A program made the translations under genes and the position numbers. This document shows, piece by piece, positions 48,605 to 56,830 of a stretch of 64,000 nucleotides of DNA. The notes under the pieces were generated by a model, which ran no database searches, was not told where the DNA came from, and saw only the letters and a program-made list of their open reading frames with translations. Numbering within the stretch: the first letter of the stretch is position 1; every line of letters begins with the position of its first letter. Source of the DNA: Microbacterium sp. Bi121 (GTDB lineage Bacteria; Actinomycetota; Actinomycetes; Actinomycetales; Microbacteriaceae); contig NZ_CAKKLJ010000007.1 in the NCBI RefSeq assembly GCF_918698005.1, positions 1 through 64,000 on the forward strand, in the 5' to 3' direction.

Positions 48605-49434
48605 ACGAGTGCGTCTCCTCCGATCGGATGCGAACCGACCGTCGTCGTCTGCACGTCCACCATCGTCGTGCCGAGCCAGCGGGTCACGCGACGATCAGCA
48701 TCGACGACGATGCCGGTGCGCGACCCCGCAGCCGCGATCCACGAGCGGTTCGCCGGGCCGGCCACCACGGCAGCGGTCGCCCAGACGTCCGCTTGCGTGA
48801 GACCGTCGGTCACGATCGTGGCCGACGCGGTGCCTGTCGCGGGCCTACCGGTGCGCGGATCGAGGATATGATGCCCGCGCTCCGCCGTCCCTGAGGTCGC
48901 CACCGCACCGTTCACCACGTCGACCACCGCGATCAACTGACCGCGGTCGTGCGGGTCGGCGATTCCCACCGGCCATCGCCAGTCGGCTCCCTCGGCTGTG
49001 AACAGCTGCAGGTCTCCTCCGGCGTTGATGCCGACCGCGGTCGCGGCAGCCAGCAGCGGCTCGAGGTGCCGACGGCCCGCAGCTTCCACCGCCCAGCCCT
49101 TGACGTATCCCGTCGGGTCGAACCTTCCCCGCCACCGGGCGGAGACCAGGCCGCCAGTCTCCTCTTCGGCGCGTTCGCAGGCATCCGCGACCAGCGCCAC
49201 CCTGCTGTCAGCGTCGGCGATGGAGAGTTCACCGCGACGGATGCGGCTGATGTCGGAATCAGTGCGATATGTCGAGAAGACCCGGTCGATGTCACGCAGT
49301 TCGTCGAAGCATGCTCGCACTGCCCGGTCGGCGCCCTCGTCGGTCATTTCCCCCGGAGCAATCAGATGGATGCTCATCGGAATGCCCATGATCTCCTCGA
49401 CCCAGACCCGCGTCACCTCATTCGCGGTACGCAT
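48595..49434 (-). CDS. apbE: FAD:protein FMN transferase
   Basis: The 279-residue enzyme attaches FMN to a threonine of target proteins. It has MGIPMSIHL at the start, INAGGDLQLF with the metal site, and TSGTAERGHHILDPRTGRPA near the end, all ApbE features. No signal peptide is seen. The start ATG 49434 overlaps the stop of the FMN-binding gene (TGATG), which is its likely substrate. Confidence 0.9.
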   Translation of the reverse strand: MRTANEVTRVWVEEIMGIPMSIHLIAPGEMTDEGADRAVRACFDELRDIDRVFSTYRTDSDISRIRRGELSIADADSRVALVADACERAEEETGGLVSARWRGRFDPTGYVKGWAVEAAGRRHLEPLLAAATAVGINAGGDLQLFTAEGADWRWPVGIADPHDRGQLIAVVDVVNGAVATSGTAERGHHILDPRTGRPATGTASATIVTDGLTQADVWATAAVVAGPANRSWIAAAGSRTGIVVDADRRVTRWLGTTMVDVQTTTVGSHPIGGDALVQG

Positions 49435-49913
49435 CAGCTCTGCGCCTGGTCGATCGCGCTCTGCAGCGACGAGAGGTAGCCACCGCTCGTGTATGTGGCA
49501 CCGGACACCATCTGGATCTTCGAGCTCTGCGCCTGGATCGTCTCCGAGACGAGCCTCGGGATCGCGGTGCCGTTGATCTGCCGGTCCCGACCGTTGCTGT
49601 TCGGGTAATCGACCGCCTGTGCGTCCGTGATCTGTCCACCGGAGACGGTTATCTGCACCTGCACCGGCCCGTAGCGGGTCTGCGATGATGCGCCGGTGTA
49701 GGTTCCGTCGGCGAGGCCGGTGCCAGACATGGTTCCCGAGTTCGTCGATGTGGTTCCCGAGCCGCTCGCGCCGGTCTCGGCGGTCGTCAATGAACTGCCC
49801 GCTGTCGCCGCACTGGCGTCGGTCGGGGTGACCGCCTCCAGAGACGTTCGGTAGCTGAACAGCAGCACGAGTCCGCTGACGGTCGCGAGCAGCGTGTAGA
49901 GGATCTTCTTCAT
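49434..49913 (-). CDS. FMN-binding-domain protein, probable ApbE substrate
   Basis: A 159-residue exported protein: an N-terminal membrane segment (residues 4-20), a Ser/Thr/Gly-rich linker and one FMN-binding domain. The flavinylation motif SGATYTS at residues 137-143 predicts FMN attached to T140. It would carry electrons at the outer membrane face between the reductase and an unknown acceptor. It lies between apbE and the reductase-like gene. Confidence 0.87.
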   Translation of the reverse strand: MKKILYTLLATVSGLVLLFSYRTSLEAVTPTDASAATAGSSLTTAETGASGSGTTSTNSGTMSGTGLADGTYTGASSQTRYGPVQVQITVSGGQITDAQAVDYPNSNGRDRQINGTAIPRLVSETIQAQSSKIQMVSGATYTSGGYLSSLQSAIDQAQS

Positions 49914-49927
49914 GGCCGTCTCCCTGC

Positions 49928-51349
49928 TCAGATCGTGAACGATTCGGAATGGATGCGATGGGCGGGGAACCCGGCGCCAACCAGGTCGCGCCTGAGGTCT
50001 TTCATCCAGGCCTCACCGCCACAGATGAACACGTCGTGGTCCTTCGGCTCCGGCACGAGATGGCGGAGGAGATCTGCGCCCGACCACGCCTCGTGCGTGG
50101 CAGGGATCCAGCTCGACGCGCCGGAAGATCGCGGGCCGATGAACGGCAGGTAGCTCAGGCCACGGGTACTGATGAGGTGAGCGATGGCCTCCTGCCGAAG
50201 AGCGTCCTCGGCCGCGGACTCCCGGGTGATAAGCATCGCTTCTCCCGGTCCGTAGCCTTCCGTCTCGAGCAGCGAGACGAGCGGTGCGACCCCGGCGCCT
50301 GCGCCGATCATAAGCAGCTTCGTCCCGGTCCTGCGCTCACCGGTCATCTCCCCGTATGGTCCTTCCACGATGACCCTGGTGCCAGGGAGCAGCGCGGTGA
50401 GGCGTCGCGTGCCGTCGCCCAGCACACGGGCAGTCAACGTCAGCTCGCTTCCCGGCGCAGCGGAGAGCGAGAACGGGTGCGCGCGAGTCCAGCCTGGTCC
50501 ATCGAGGAACCGCCAGACGAAGAACTGACCAGCCCTGGCACCGAGCGTCGCGAGGTCGCGACCGGTGACCCGGATGGTGACGCCCCGAGCACCGTCCGCC
50601 TCGACCCCCGCCACCCGCAGGGCCCGACGAGTGGACCGCAGCAGCGGCATCCCGATACGGAAGAGCAGTACCGATCCTGCGGAGAGCGCCCAGATCGACC
50701 ACCAGTAGACGGTCGCGATCGGTGAGGACAGGAAGTCGGCGCCCGTCCACAGCTGGTGCGGCAGCGCGAGCCCGACGCCCAGGTACGCGTACAGGTGCAG
50801 GAGGTGCCAGGACTCGTACCGCAGGTGCCGACGAGCACGCCGGATCGAGGTGACGACCACGAGCAGGATCAGCAGAGTGCCGGCAGTCGCCAGGAGCATG
50901 CCGGGGTATTCCCAGATGAAGCTCCACAGCTGGACGAGCGGGTTGATGCCGGCAGCCATCGCGTAGCCCACCGCGAGCAGTGCGATGTGCGCGCCCATCA
51001 ACCAGAACGACCAGAATCCGACGAAGCGATGCAGCCGCGTGATCCCGTCGCGACCGAATCCGCGCTCGAACAGCGGGACGCGCGCCATCAGCAGCACCTG
51101 ATAGAGCAGCAGATTCGCCGCGACCAACCCGGTGAGGCGTCCGAGCGTCGTGACGGTCTCGGCGTTGACTCCCAGGACTGCGGTCACTCCACCACAGGCG
51201 ATCCACAAAGCGACGACGAACAGGCTGGTCGCCCAGATCACCGTGATCGCCGCTGCACGCCAGACCCGCGCGCGGCCATGGGCTGCCCGCCGTGGCTCAG
51301 GGGAAGCGGCGGGGACGGAAGCACGCGGTCTCGTCGTCAGAGTGGTCAT
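49928..51349 (-). CDS. Ferric-reductase-like transmembrane flavoprotein
   Basis: The 473-residue protein has about six N-terminal hydrophobic segments with histidines for haem (residues 30-230), then a ferredoxin-reductase-type FAD domain (HPFSLSAAPGS) and an NAD(P)-binding domain (MIGAGAGVAPLVSLLE, ending in DVFICGGEAWMKD). It probably moves electrons from NAD(P)H across the membrane to the flavinylated protein encoded downstream. Confidence 0.87.
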   Translation of the reverse strand: MTTLTTRPRASVPAASPEPRRAAHGRARVWRAAAITVIWATSLFVVALWIACGGVTAVLGVNAETVTTLGRLTGLVAANLLLYQVLLMARVPLFERGFGRDGITRLHRFVGFWSFWLMGAHIALLAVGYAMAAGINPLVQLWSFIWEYPGMLLATAGTLLILLVVVTSIRRARRHLRYESWHLLHLYAYLGVGLALPHQLWTGADFLSSPIATVYWWSIWALSAGSVLLFRIGMPLLRSTRRALRVAGVEADGARGVTIRVTGRDLATLGARAGQFFVWRFLDGPGWTRAHPFSLSAAPGSELTLTARVLGDGTRRLTALLPGTRVIVEGPYGEMTGERRTGTKLLMIGAGAGVAPLVSLLETEGYGPGEAMLITRESAAEDALRQEAIAHLISTRGLSYLPFIGPRSSGASSWIPATHEAWSGADLLRHLVPEPKDHDVFICGGEAWMKDLRRDLVGAGFPAHRIHSESFTI

Positions 51350-51422
51350 AGGGGAATCGTGCTGCGCCGACTCTGAGACAGGTCTAAGGAACGGCTCCCG
51401 ATAGGCAACTCATATCTGTCTC

Positions 51423-52139
51423 TCAGGCAACGCCACTCGTCCCGAGCAGCGTACCGATCGCGAACGTGACCACCAGCGCGATCGCCCCACCGAGCACCAC
51501 CCTGATCGTGGGCCTCAGCGCGGGGTTCCCGCCGATCCTCGCGCTCAGGAATCCGGTCAGCGCGAGCGCCAGCAGCACCACCGCGAAAGCGACCGGCACC
51601 CGGATCTCGGGAGGCGGGAGCAGTATCGCCAAGAGCGGAAGCAGCGCTCCGAGTGCGAAGGCAAGTGCGGAGGCCCCCGCCGCCGCCCACGGACTGACCA
51701 CCTGATTCTCCGTGATGCCTAGTTCCGCTTCGAGGTGCGCGGTCAGCGGGTCGTGCGCGGTGAGCTCCTCCGCAACGAGGCGTGCGGTCGCCGGGCTAAG
51801 ACCTTTCGCCTGATAGATGCCCGCCAGCTCCTCGAGCTCGGTCGCAGGATTATCGGCCAGCTCTCCTCGTTCCTTCTCGATCAGAGCCCGTTGGCTGTCT
51901 CGCTGGCTGCTCACCGACACGTACTCCCCGAGCGCCATCGAGATCGCACCGCCGACGAGACCGGCGACACCCGCGGCGAGCAGCGTCGCGGAATCGGTCG
52001 TCGCCCCCGCGACACCGACGACGAGCGACGCGACCGACACGATGCCGTCGTTCGCGCCGAGCACTCCGGCTCTGAGCCAGTTGAGCCGCCCAGCGAGATC
52101 GCCGCGGTGGGGTTCACCCGGATGCGTCGCCAACATCAT
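51423..52139 (-). CDS. VIT1/CCC1-family iron/manganese transporter
   Basis: A 238-residue protein beginning at ATG 52139 (a second ATG follows directly). It shows the family features GANDGIVSVASLVVGVAGA, GGAISMALGEYVSVSSQRD and a cytosolic acidic helix (LIEKERGELADNP) that binds metal. Five hydrophobic segments are seen. Members export Fe2+ or Mn2+ from the cytosol. With the reductase it makes an iron-related module. Confidence 0.87.
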   Translation of the reverse strand: MMLATHPGEPHRGDLAGRLNWLRAGVLGANDGIVSVASLVVGVAGATTDSATLLAAGVAGLVGGAISMALGEYVSVSSQRDSQRALIEKERGELADNPATELEELAGIYQAKGLSPATARLVAEELTAHDPLTAHLEAELGITENQVVSPWAAAGASALAFALGALLPLLAILLPPPEIRVPVAFAVVLLALALTGFLSARIGGNPALRPTIRVVLGGAIALVVTFAIGTLLGTSGVA

Positions 52140-52309
52140 CGCCCCGTTCTTTCTCCCGGCGCGGCTATGGAAGGCACATCCCGACGTAGGTCGAGCTCTG
52201 CGTGCGCGGAATGCCACTTCGTGAGAGGTCGAGTCATCGGACAAGAGTACGCCCGCCACAAACGCGCCCTCCGCAGCTCGACCGCTAGCAAGTCCGGTCG
52301 CGGCACCAA

Positions 52310-52402
52310 CCGAAGGCCCATGCCAGAACGGGGTTCCGGCTCCCGTTAGCGGCGACCGCCCCGGCAACCAAGTGATACCGCGCCGGAAACGATCGTTTCC
52401 GG
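52310..52402 (+). repeat. Composite dyad element, copy E
   Basis: Left part from CCGAAGGCC at 52310 with CCAGAA at offset 13, TTCCGG at 24 and TTAGCGG at 36, the most diverged of the dyads. The right palindrome CCGGAAACGATCGTTTCCGG spans 52383-52402, offset 73, and is a perfect 20-base palindrome. Its compensating changes (G/C in place of A/T in both arms) show the symmetry itself is conserved. It separates the iron module from the copper module. Confidence 0.8.
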
Positions 52403-52451
52403 CAGGCTCTCGGAGCACAAGCCATGATCGATCGATTATCGCTACCAATCG

Positions 52452-53048
52452 TCATCCGTCGTCCGAGCACTGGCGGTCGGCTGCCCGTTCGAAGTCTGGA
52501 ACGGGTCGGTCTTGCGCGTCCTCGGCCGTCAGCGCGAGGCCGTTGCTTTCGATGTCGGCGATGAGCCAGTCCATTTCGAGGATCTCCCGGCGCTGCGCTT
52601 CGCTGATTTCAACCGCAAGTTCGCAGACGCGGACATCCTGCAGCTGTGCTCGCTCGGATCGGGTGATCGCGAGCGAGTGATGCGGAATCATTGCGCGCAT
52701 GTACGCGGTGTCGTCGACGGTGATCTGGCTGCGGTCGAGGGCGATGCCTCCTCCGAGGAGGAGAACGCTGACGATGATGACCGCAATGTTCGCTTTCCTG
52801 TGCTTGTACATGTTGAGCATCCAGGCCAGCATGACCAGCCCCATGGCGCCGCCCATAGTGAGCGCCATGAAGACGCGGCTTTCGCTGAAGCGTATGTGCC
52901 CCCATTCCCACACTCCAGCGAACATCGTCCAATACATCACGACCATGCCGGTGAGAATCATCGCCGCGAATCGCAAGTACATCGTCAGCGATCCGTGCTT
53001 TTTCGCCCCTGCTTGTCGTCCATTTGTTTCGTGCGCGTCCTTCGACAT
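52452..53048 (-). CDS. Membrane-anchored DUF305-type protein
   Basis: A 198-residue protein starting at ATG 53048 (AGGTG 6 bases upstream). Three hydrophobic segments (about residues 22-45, 56-75 and 83-100) are followed by a DUF305-like helix pair with MIPHHSLAITRSE. The usual second His pair is missing. DUF305 proteins are common around copper genes. It is read leftward toward element E. Confidence 0.75.
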   Translation of the reverse strand: MSKDAHETNGRQAGAKKHGSLTMYLRFAAMILTGMVVMYWTMFAGVWEWGHIRFSESRVFMALTMGGAMGLVMLAWMLNMYKHRKANIAVIIVSVLLLGGGIALDRSQITVDDTAYMRAMIPHHSLAITRSERAQLQDVRVCELAVEISEAQRREILEMDWLIADIESNGLALTAEDAQDRPVPDFERAADRQCSDDG

Positions 53049-53203
53049 ATTCCTCACCTGTCGTCTCGGTTCGTTGCGCGGTAGCGCGATTGATGACGAC
53101 GTGTGGGGTAAGAGCGCTCGCTAGTCTGCTTCGGCCTGGTCAACGGGCATCACTGGATTGATGCGGGTAGCGAAGAACTGCACGACGCCGTCGCGGTGGC
53201 TAT

Positions 53204-53605
53204 TCAGAGGGTTGCGAGGAGCGCGGCGCAGGCATCTTCGCATCGCCGGCAGGCCGCAGCACACACCGCGCAGTGTTCGTGCATCGTGTGCTTCTCGCAC
53301 TCGTCGGCGCAGCTCGCGCATGCCGTGCGGCACGCTTCGAGGGTTGCGCGGGTGAGGTTGGCGTCGTACCCGGTGTGCCTGGACAGGATGCGTCCGGTGG
53401 TTTCGCAGAGGTCGGCGCAGTCCAGGTTCGTGCGGATGCACTTCGTCAGCTCGGCAACCATTTCCTCGCTCAGGCACGCGTCGGCGCATGCGGTGCATGA
53501 TTGCGCGCACTCAACGCACGCCTCGATACACTCCACCAGCACCTTCCGGTCAGCCTGGCCAAGGTCCTTCGGGTAGGTGCGGAGCATTTCCGCCGCGACA
53601 GTCAT
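53204..53605 (-). CDS. Four-helix-bundle copper-binding protein (Cys-rich)
   Basis: A 133-residue cytosolic protein starting at ATG 53605, chosen because GAGAGGAG is 6 bases upstream; an ATG at 53623 lacks one. About 17 cysteines recur as CxxC and CxxxC through four helices (CIEACVECAQSCTACADACL, TACASCADECEKH). This matches Csp/DUF326 copper-storage proteins. An operator of CsoR type at 53674-53690 lies upstream, so copper control is likely. Confidence 0.88.
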   Translation of the reverse strand: MTVAAEMLRTYPKDLGQADRKVLVECIEACVECAQSCTACADACLSEEMVAELTKCIRTNLDCADLCETTGRILSRHTGYDANLTRATLEACRTACASCADECEKHTMHEHCAVCAAACRRCEDACAALLATL

Positions 53606-53673
53606 AGTGGCTCCTCTCGTCATTGTGGAGTCTTTAAACTACGACCGCACCTCGCTCCCGGGGACCCCGTTGA

Positions 53674-53690
53674 ATACCCCGGGAGGGCAT
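53674..53690. promoter_or_regulatory. CsoR-type operator upstream of the copper-storage gene
   Basis: ATACCCCGGGAGGGCAT resembles the CsoR operator at 56427-56443 (ATACCCCCAGGGGGTAT) with some mismatches in the right arm. It lies 69 bases upstream of the start codon. Confidence 0.55.
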
Positions 53691-53739
53691 GGTAGTTCAG
53701 CGGCAGATCATCGTCGCAGCGATTACTGTGCGGTGACGA

Positions 53740-54054
53740 TTATTCCGTTTCTGCAGCGTGACTGGGTGGAGCTCGAAGGATCAGAGCCAGGGCGACAATG
53801 ACCATGATTACGGCGATGTCAAAGCTGGCGATCGTGTACGTCCACCAAGCGACGTCGGTCGATTGGGCATCACTGATCAGATGCGCGAGCGCGAGGGCTG
53901 GACCGCAGATCAAGAGCATATATCCAAGACGCACGAGCCTTCGATGCGTCCGCTCCGCGGGACTGCGAGGCGAAGGCGCGCCGGGTGAGGACGAGTGCAC
54001 GGCCGTCAGATGGTGCATCGAGTCGAAGGGGGATCTGGAGCCGGTGGGGGTCAT
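53740..54054 (-). CDS. Hypothetical membrane protein, 104 residues
   Basis: A basic N-terminus (residues 1-42) precedes two hydrophobic segments (MLLICGPALALAHLI and IASFDIAVIMVIVALALIL). The family is not recognised. Its ATG overlaps the stop of the 37-residue gene as TGATG, so the two are coupled. Confidence 0.6.
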   Translation of the reverse strand: MTPTGSRSPFDSMHHLTAVHSSSPGAPSPRSPAERTHRRLVRLGYMLLICGPALALAHLISDAQSTDVAWWTYTIASFDIAVIMVIVALALILRAPPSHAAETE

Positions 54055-54167
54055 CAGAAGATCGCTCCAATGGCGAGAAAACTAGCAGCGGCGAGGAGAG
54101 CAACGGCGACCGTCGCCACGATGACGAACAACACGAGGTTCCGAAAGGGGTTCTTGGGCGCTTTCAC
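54054..54167 (-). CDS. 37-residue membrane protein
   Basis: GTG 54167, with AAGGA 6 bases upstream, opens a 37-codon frame: VKAPKNPFRNLVLF followed by one long hydrophobic segment to AIGAIF. Its stop overlaps the next gene's start (TGATG). It was too short for a standard gene list. The translational coupling and clean transmembrane helix support it as a real small protein. Confidence 0.55.
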   Translation of the reverse strand: MKAPKNPFRNLVLFVIVATVAVALLAAASFLAIGAIF

Positions 54168-54201
54168 GAGGAATCCTTGGGCACAGGTCTTTGCGCCCGC
54201 G

Positions 54202-55041
54202 TTATTGGGCGGGACTCAGCACAGTGGTGCTGTCCGGTGAGACTTCAACGATGCCCCGGTCATCGACGAGGATGACGCGGTCGTCGATGACCGTGAGGGC
54301 TTGAACGGCGCCTTGGAGGGATTCGAGGTGATGCCAGGTTCCATTTTCATCCTCTGTCCACAGGACGCCATCGGTGCCTGCGCCGAGAAGAGTGCCATCG
54401 GTGCGAGCCTCCAGCGCGTAGAGCACAGGTGTTCCGTCGACTGGAGTGAATGTGTTACCGCCGTCGCTGCTGAAGAGAACGCCTTCTTCGGCTGCAGCGT
54501 ACAAACCGGATTCGGTGACCGCGAGATCAGCGGCGCCGAGGGACGCACGCTCCGTCCAGTTGTTTCCCTCGTCTGTGCTGGTGAGCAGGTTCACTTGGCT
54601 AGAGGGGACGCCGTAGAGGGTGCCGTCCGGGGCCGCGGTGAGGATGTGGAAGTCGGTGGTTCCGTTGAGAGCAATAGGCGACCAAGTGTTCCCGTAGTCG
54701 TCGCTGCGGATGATGCCGAGGTTGGGCGATCCGAGTTCGGCCGGGGTCTTTTCGCCGGGATGCCCGGAGGCGAACAGCGCGTCTCCCGAGACCGTGAATC
54801 CCATGGCGTCGAAGGCGTGACCGCCGATCGGGCCGGAGATATCCCCATCTGGTGTGAGAGTGAAGATTCCGTTGTGCGTGGCCACCAGCAGATCATCGCC
54901 CCGGGGATCTTGGGCGATGCCGTGGATGTGGTCGATGCGGGGAGCTGAGTCCGGGTTGCCGAGCGGTGTCGCGGTGCATCCGGTGGCGACAGCCGCCAGG
55001 ACGGTCACAGTGACGGTTGCGAGAAGGAGTGAGCGTTTCAT
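54202..55041 (-). CDS. F510_1955-family glycosylhydrolase-like lipoprotein
   Basis: A 279-residue exported protein starting at ATG 55041 with lipobox ATGC (lipidated C22). It has several beta-propeller repeats with sialidase-like Asp boxes (SDDYGNTW, STDEGNNW and SSDGGNTF). The family is common in actinobacterial copper clusters; no enzymatic activity is established for it here. A C-terminal remnant of a second member lies at 59935-60141. Confidence 0.8.
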   Translation of the reverse strand: MKRSLLLATVTVTVLAAVATGCTATPLGNPDSAPRIDHIHGIAQDPRGDDLLVATHNGIFTLTPDGDISGPIGGHAFDAMGFTVSGDALFASGHPGEKTPAELGSPNLGIIRSDDYGNTWSPIALNGTTDFHILTAAPDGTLYGVPSSQVNLLTSTDEGNNWTERASLGAADLAVTESGLYAAAEEGVLFSSDGGNTFTPVDGTPVLYALEARTDGTLLGAGTDGVLWTEDENGTWHHLESLQGAVQALTVIDDRVILVDDRGIVEVSPDSTTVLSPAQ

Positions 55042-55145
55042 GATGGTTTCCGTTAGTGGCCTCAAGCGGGCCTGGCTTCACGACGCGCAACAAGAGCACG
55101 CCGACGTCTGACTGCTGCCGCAATGGGGCAGCACGGATGACAGGT

Positions 55146-55178
55146 CCGGGCGGGACGATCGGATACCGGCCCGCCCGG
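55146..55178 (-). terminator. Hairpin after the DUF305 lipoprotein gene
   Basis: CCGGGCGGG ... CCCGCCCGG around a 15-base loop, 7 bases past the stop codon of the gene on its right. Confidence 0.65.
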
Positions 55179-55185
55179 AGGATTC

Positions 55186-55794
55186 CTACAGCTGGCCGAG
55201 GAGTTCCTGCATCGTGGCGATCTCCGCCGTCTGGTCGTCGATCACCTGTTGCGCGAGCTCGAGGACGTCCGGGTTCTGCGCATCATCAAGCGCCGTCTGC
55301 GCCATGTCGACGGCACCTTCGTGGTGCACGATCATCTGCTCCAGGAACAGGCTGTTCGCCTCGACAGCATCCGCGCTCTCCAACATGGTCATGTCCTCTT
55401 CGGACATCATGCTGTCGTCACCGCCCATCGAACCGTGATCCATGCCTCCCATGGAGTCGGGGTCGTACTCCACACCCCAGTCTTCGAGCCATCCGAGCAT
55501 CTTGTCGATCTCGGGGCCCTGCGCCGCCTTGATCTGCTCGGCAAGTTCCACCACGCGTGCGTCGGCACCGTCTTTAGCTAGCAGCATGTCGGCCATCTCG
55601 ATCGCCTGCTCGTGATGAGGGATCATCATCGTGACGAACATCTCGTCAGCCTCGTTCGCTGCCGAAGTCGACGACGACTGAGACGGGGAGGTGGATTCGC
55701 TGGACGGTGCCGTGCTGTTGTCAGCGCAGCCGGTGAGAACCAGTGCAAGGGTCAGTACACCCGTACTGACAGCAACGGGAATCTTCTTATTCAT
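55186..55794 (-). CDS. DUF305 lipoprotein
   Basis: A 202-residue exported protein starting at ATG 55794 with lipobox LTGC (lipidated C23). It has two DUF305 His pairs (MMIPHHEQAIEMA and MIVHHEGAVDMA) and a Met/Asp/His-rich linker (DSMGGMDHGSMGGDD) that could bind copper. It probably protects the cell surface from copper, as CopM-type proteins do. Confidence 0.85.
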   Translation of the reverse strand: MNKKIPVAVSTGVLTLALVLTGCADNSTAPSSESTSPSQSSSTSAANEADEMFVTMMIPHHEQAIEMADMLLAKDGADARVVELAEQIKAAQGPEIDKMLGWLEDWGVEYDPDSMGGMDHGSMGGDDSMMSEEDMTMLESADAVEANSLFLEQMIVHHEGAVDMAQTALDDAQNPDVLELAQQVIDDQTAEIATMQELLGQL

Positions 55795-55885
55795 GGTTGT
55801 TCCTTCGATACGTCGTGTGAGGGTTCGCAAATGATGACGCCAGACGGCGCCAGGAATCCGACCCATCAGGGTCGGCGGCGACTAC

Positions 55886-56329
55886 TCAGGTGCGACTTAT
55901 CGAAAGGAACGTCAGCGAGGGTGCCCGGGGAAGGATCCCGATCGCTTCCCACCTCACCAGGCTTACAGCACGGTGAGGGGGCAGCCGGTGACGCTGAATC
56001 AATATCGGAGGGAGGAGGAGAAGCAGACCGGCAAGCAACGCCAGCACGCACGCAATCAGCATCTCGTTGTGACCCTGCCCATGTCCGGTGTTCACATGAC
56101 ACGCACCCTCACACGCGGTGGACTCGCTCGCGACGTTTGACGCCGCTACGGTGGCGTGCTCCTCCCCGGCTGCGGAGTGGGTGAGTCCGACGGATCCGTG
56201 TCCCGCAGGTTCGGAGGTGAAGGTGTGCATCGCCAGCAAGCCGACGATAACCATCAGCGTGGCCCCGCCGAGCATCAACAACGCGCGCAACGACAACTGC
56301 GGACGTGCGCCACGAACTGCGACGTGCAT
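55886..56329 (-). CDS. DUF6153-like membrane protein
   Basis: A 147-residue protein starting at ATG 56329 with GGAGG upstream. It has an N-terminal segment (LRALLMLGGATLMVIVGLLAMH), a His/Cys-bearing external loop (ACEGACHVNTGHGQGHNE) and a second hydrophobic segment (LIACVLALLAGLLLLLPP). The loop may bind copper. The assignment to DUF6153 is tentative. It is divergent from the YHS gene and may share the 56427 operator. Confidence 0.65.
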   Translation of the reverse strand: MHVAVRGARPQLSLRALLMLGGATLMVIVGLLAMHTFTSEPAGHGSVGLTHSAAGEEHATVAASNVASESTACEGACHVNTGHGQGHNEMLIACVLALLAGLLLLLPPILIQRHRLPPHRAVSLVRWEAIGILPRAPSLTFLSISRT

Positions 56330-56426
56330 ACTCGGCCTCCTCCATTCCGTGCAGGATGCTAACACCACGATCTATGCGGCCGCCCGCCCTGATCCTTCAG
56401 CGCCGCCATGTATATCCTAGTGCGGA

Positions 56427-56443
56427 ATACCCCCAGGGGGTAT
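56427..56443. promoter_or_regulatory. CsoR operator of the copper module
   Basis: Perfect inverted repeat ATACCCCCAGGGGGTAT, 56 bases upstream of the YHS-domain gene and 98 bases upstream of the divergent membrane protein. This is the pseudo-palindrome recognised by copper-responsive CsoR proteins. Confidence 0.85.
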
Positions 56444-56498
56444 ATCGTTAGGCATACCGACGCCGCACTCCGGTGTTTGAGAGAAAGAGGAACAAAAC

Positions 56499-56759
56499 AT
56501 GTCAGACTCCACTGGATCCTGCTGCAGCCGCAACAGCCACGGTTCCGTCGACGCCGAAGGACGCAAGGATCTCCTCACCCCGCCCGCGGAAGATCTCGCC
56601 GAATGTCCTGTGATGGTAGGCAGCACCGTCATCAAGGCGGATGCAGAAGCTGCTGGCCTGTACCGCGATTACGACGGCACCCGGTACTACTTCTGCTGCG
56701 CTGGATGCGAGCCCGCGTTCGACGCCGACCCGGCTAAGTACGCCACCGCTGCTGCCTGA
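56499..56759 (+). CDS. YHS-domain metal-binding protein
   Basis: An 86-residue cytosolic protein. The N-terminus has CCSR, then AECPVMVGS and the YHS-type ending RYYFCCAGCEPAFDADPAKY. The cysteines probably bind copper for delivery to the ATPase encoded next. The start is ATG 56499 after aaagaggaac. Confidence 0.82.
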   Translation: MSDSTGSCCSRNSHGSVDAEGRKDLLTPPAEDLAECPVMVGSTVIKADAEAAGLYRDYDGTRYYFCCAGCEPAFDADPAKYATAAA

Positions 56760-56830
56760 CACCGTTTCACGGTGCGGGGCACGCCAGACAAGTCAGCCCC
56801 ACGGTTCTCAATTCCGAGGAGGATAGGCCC

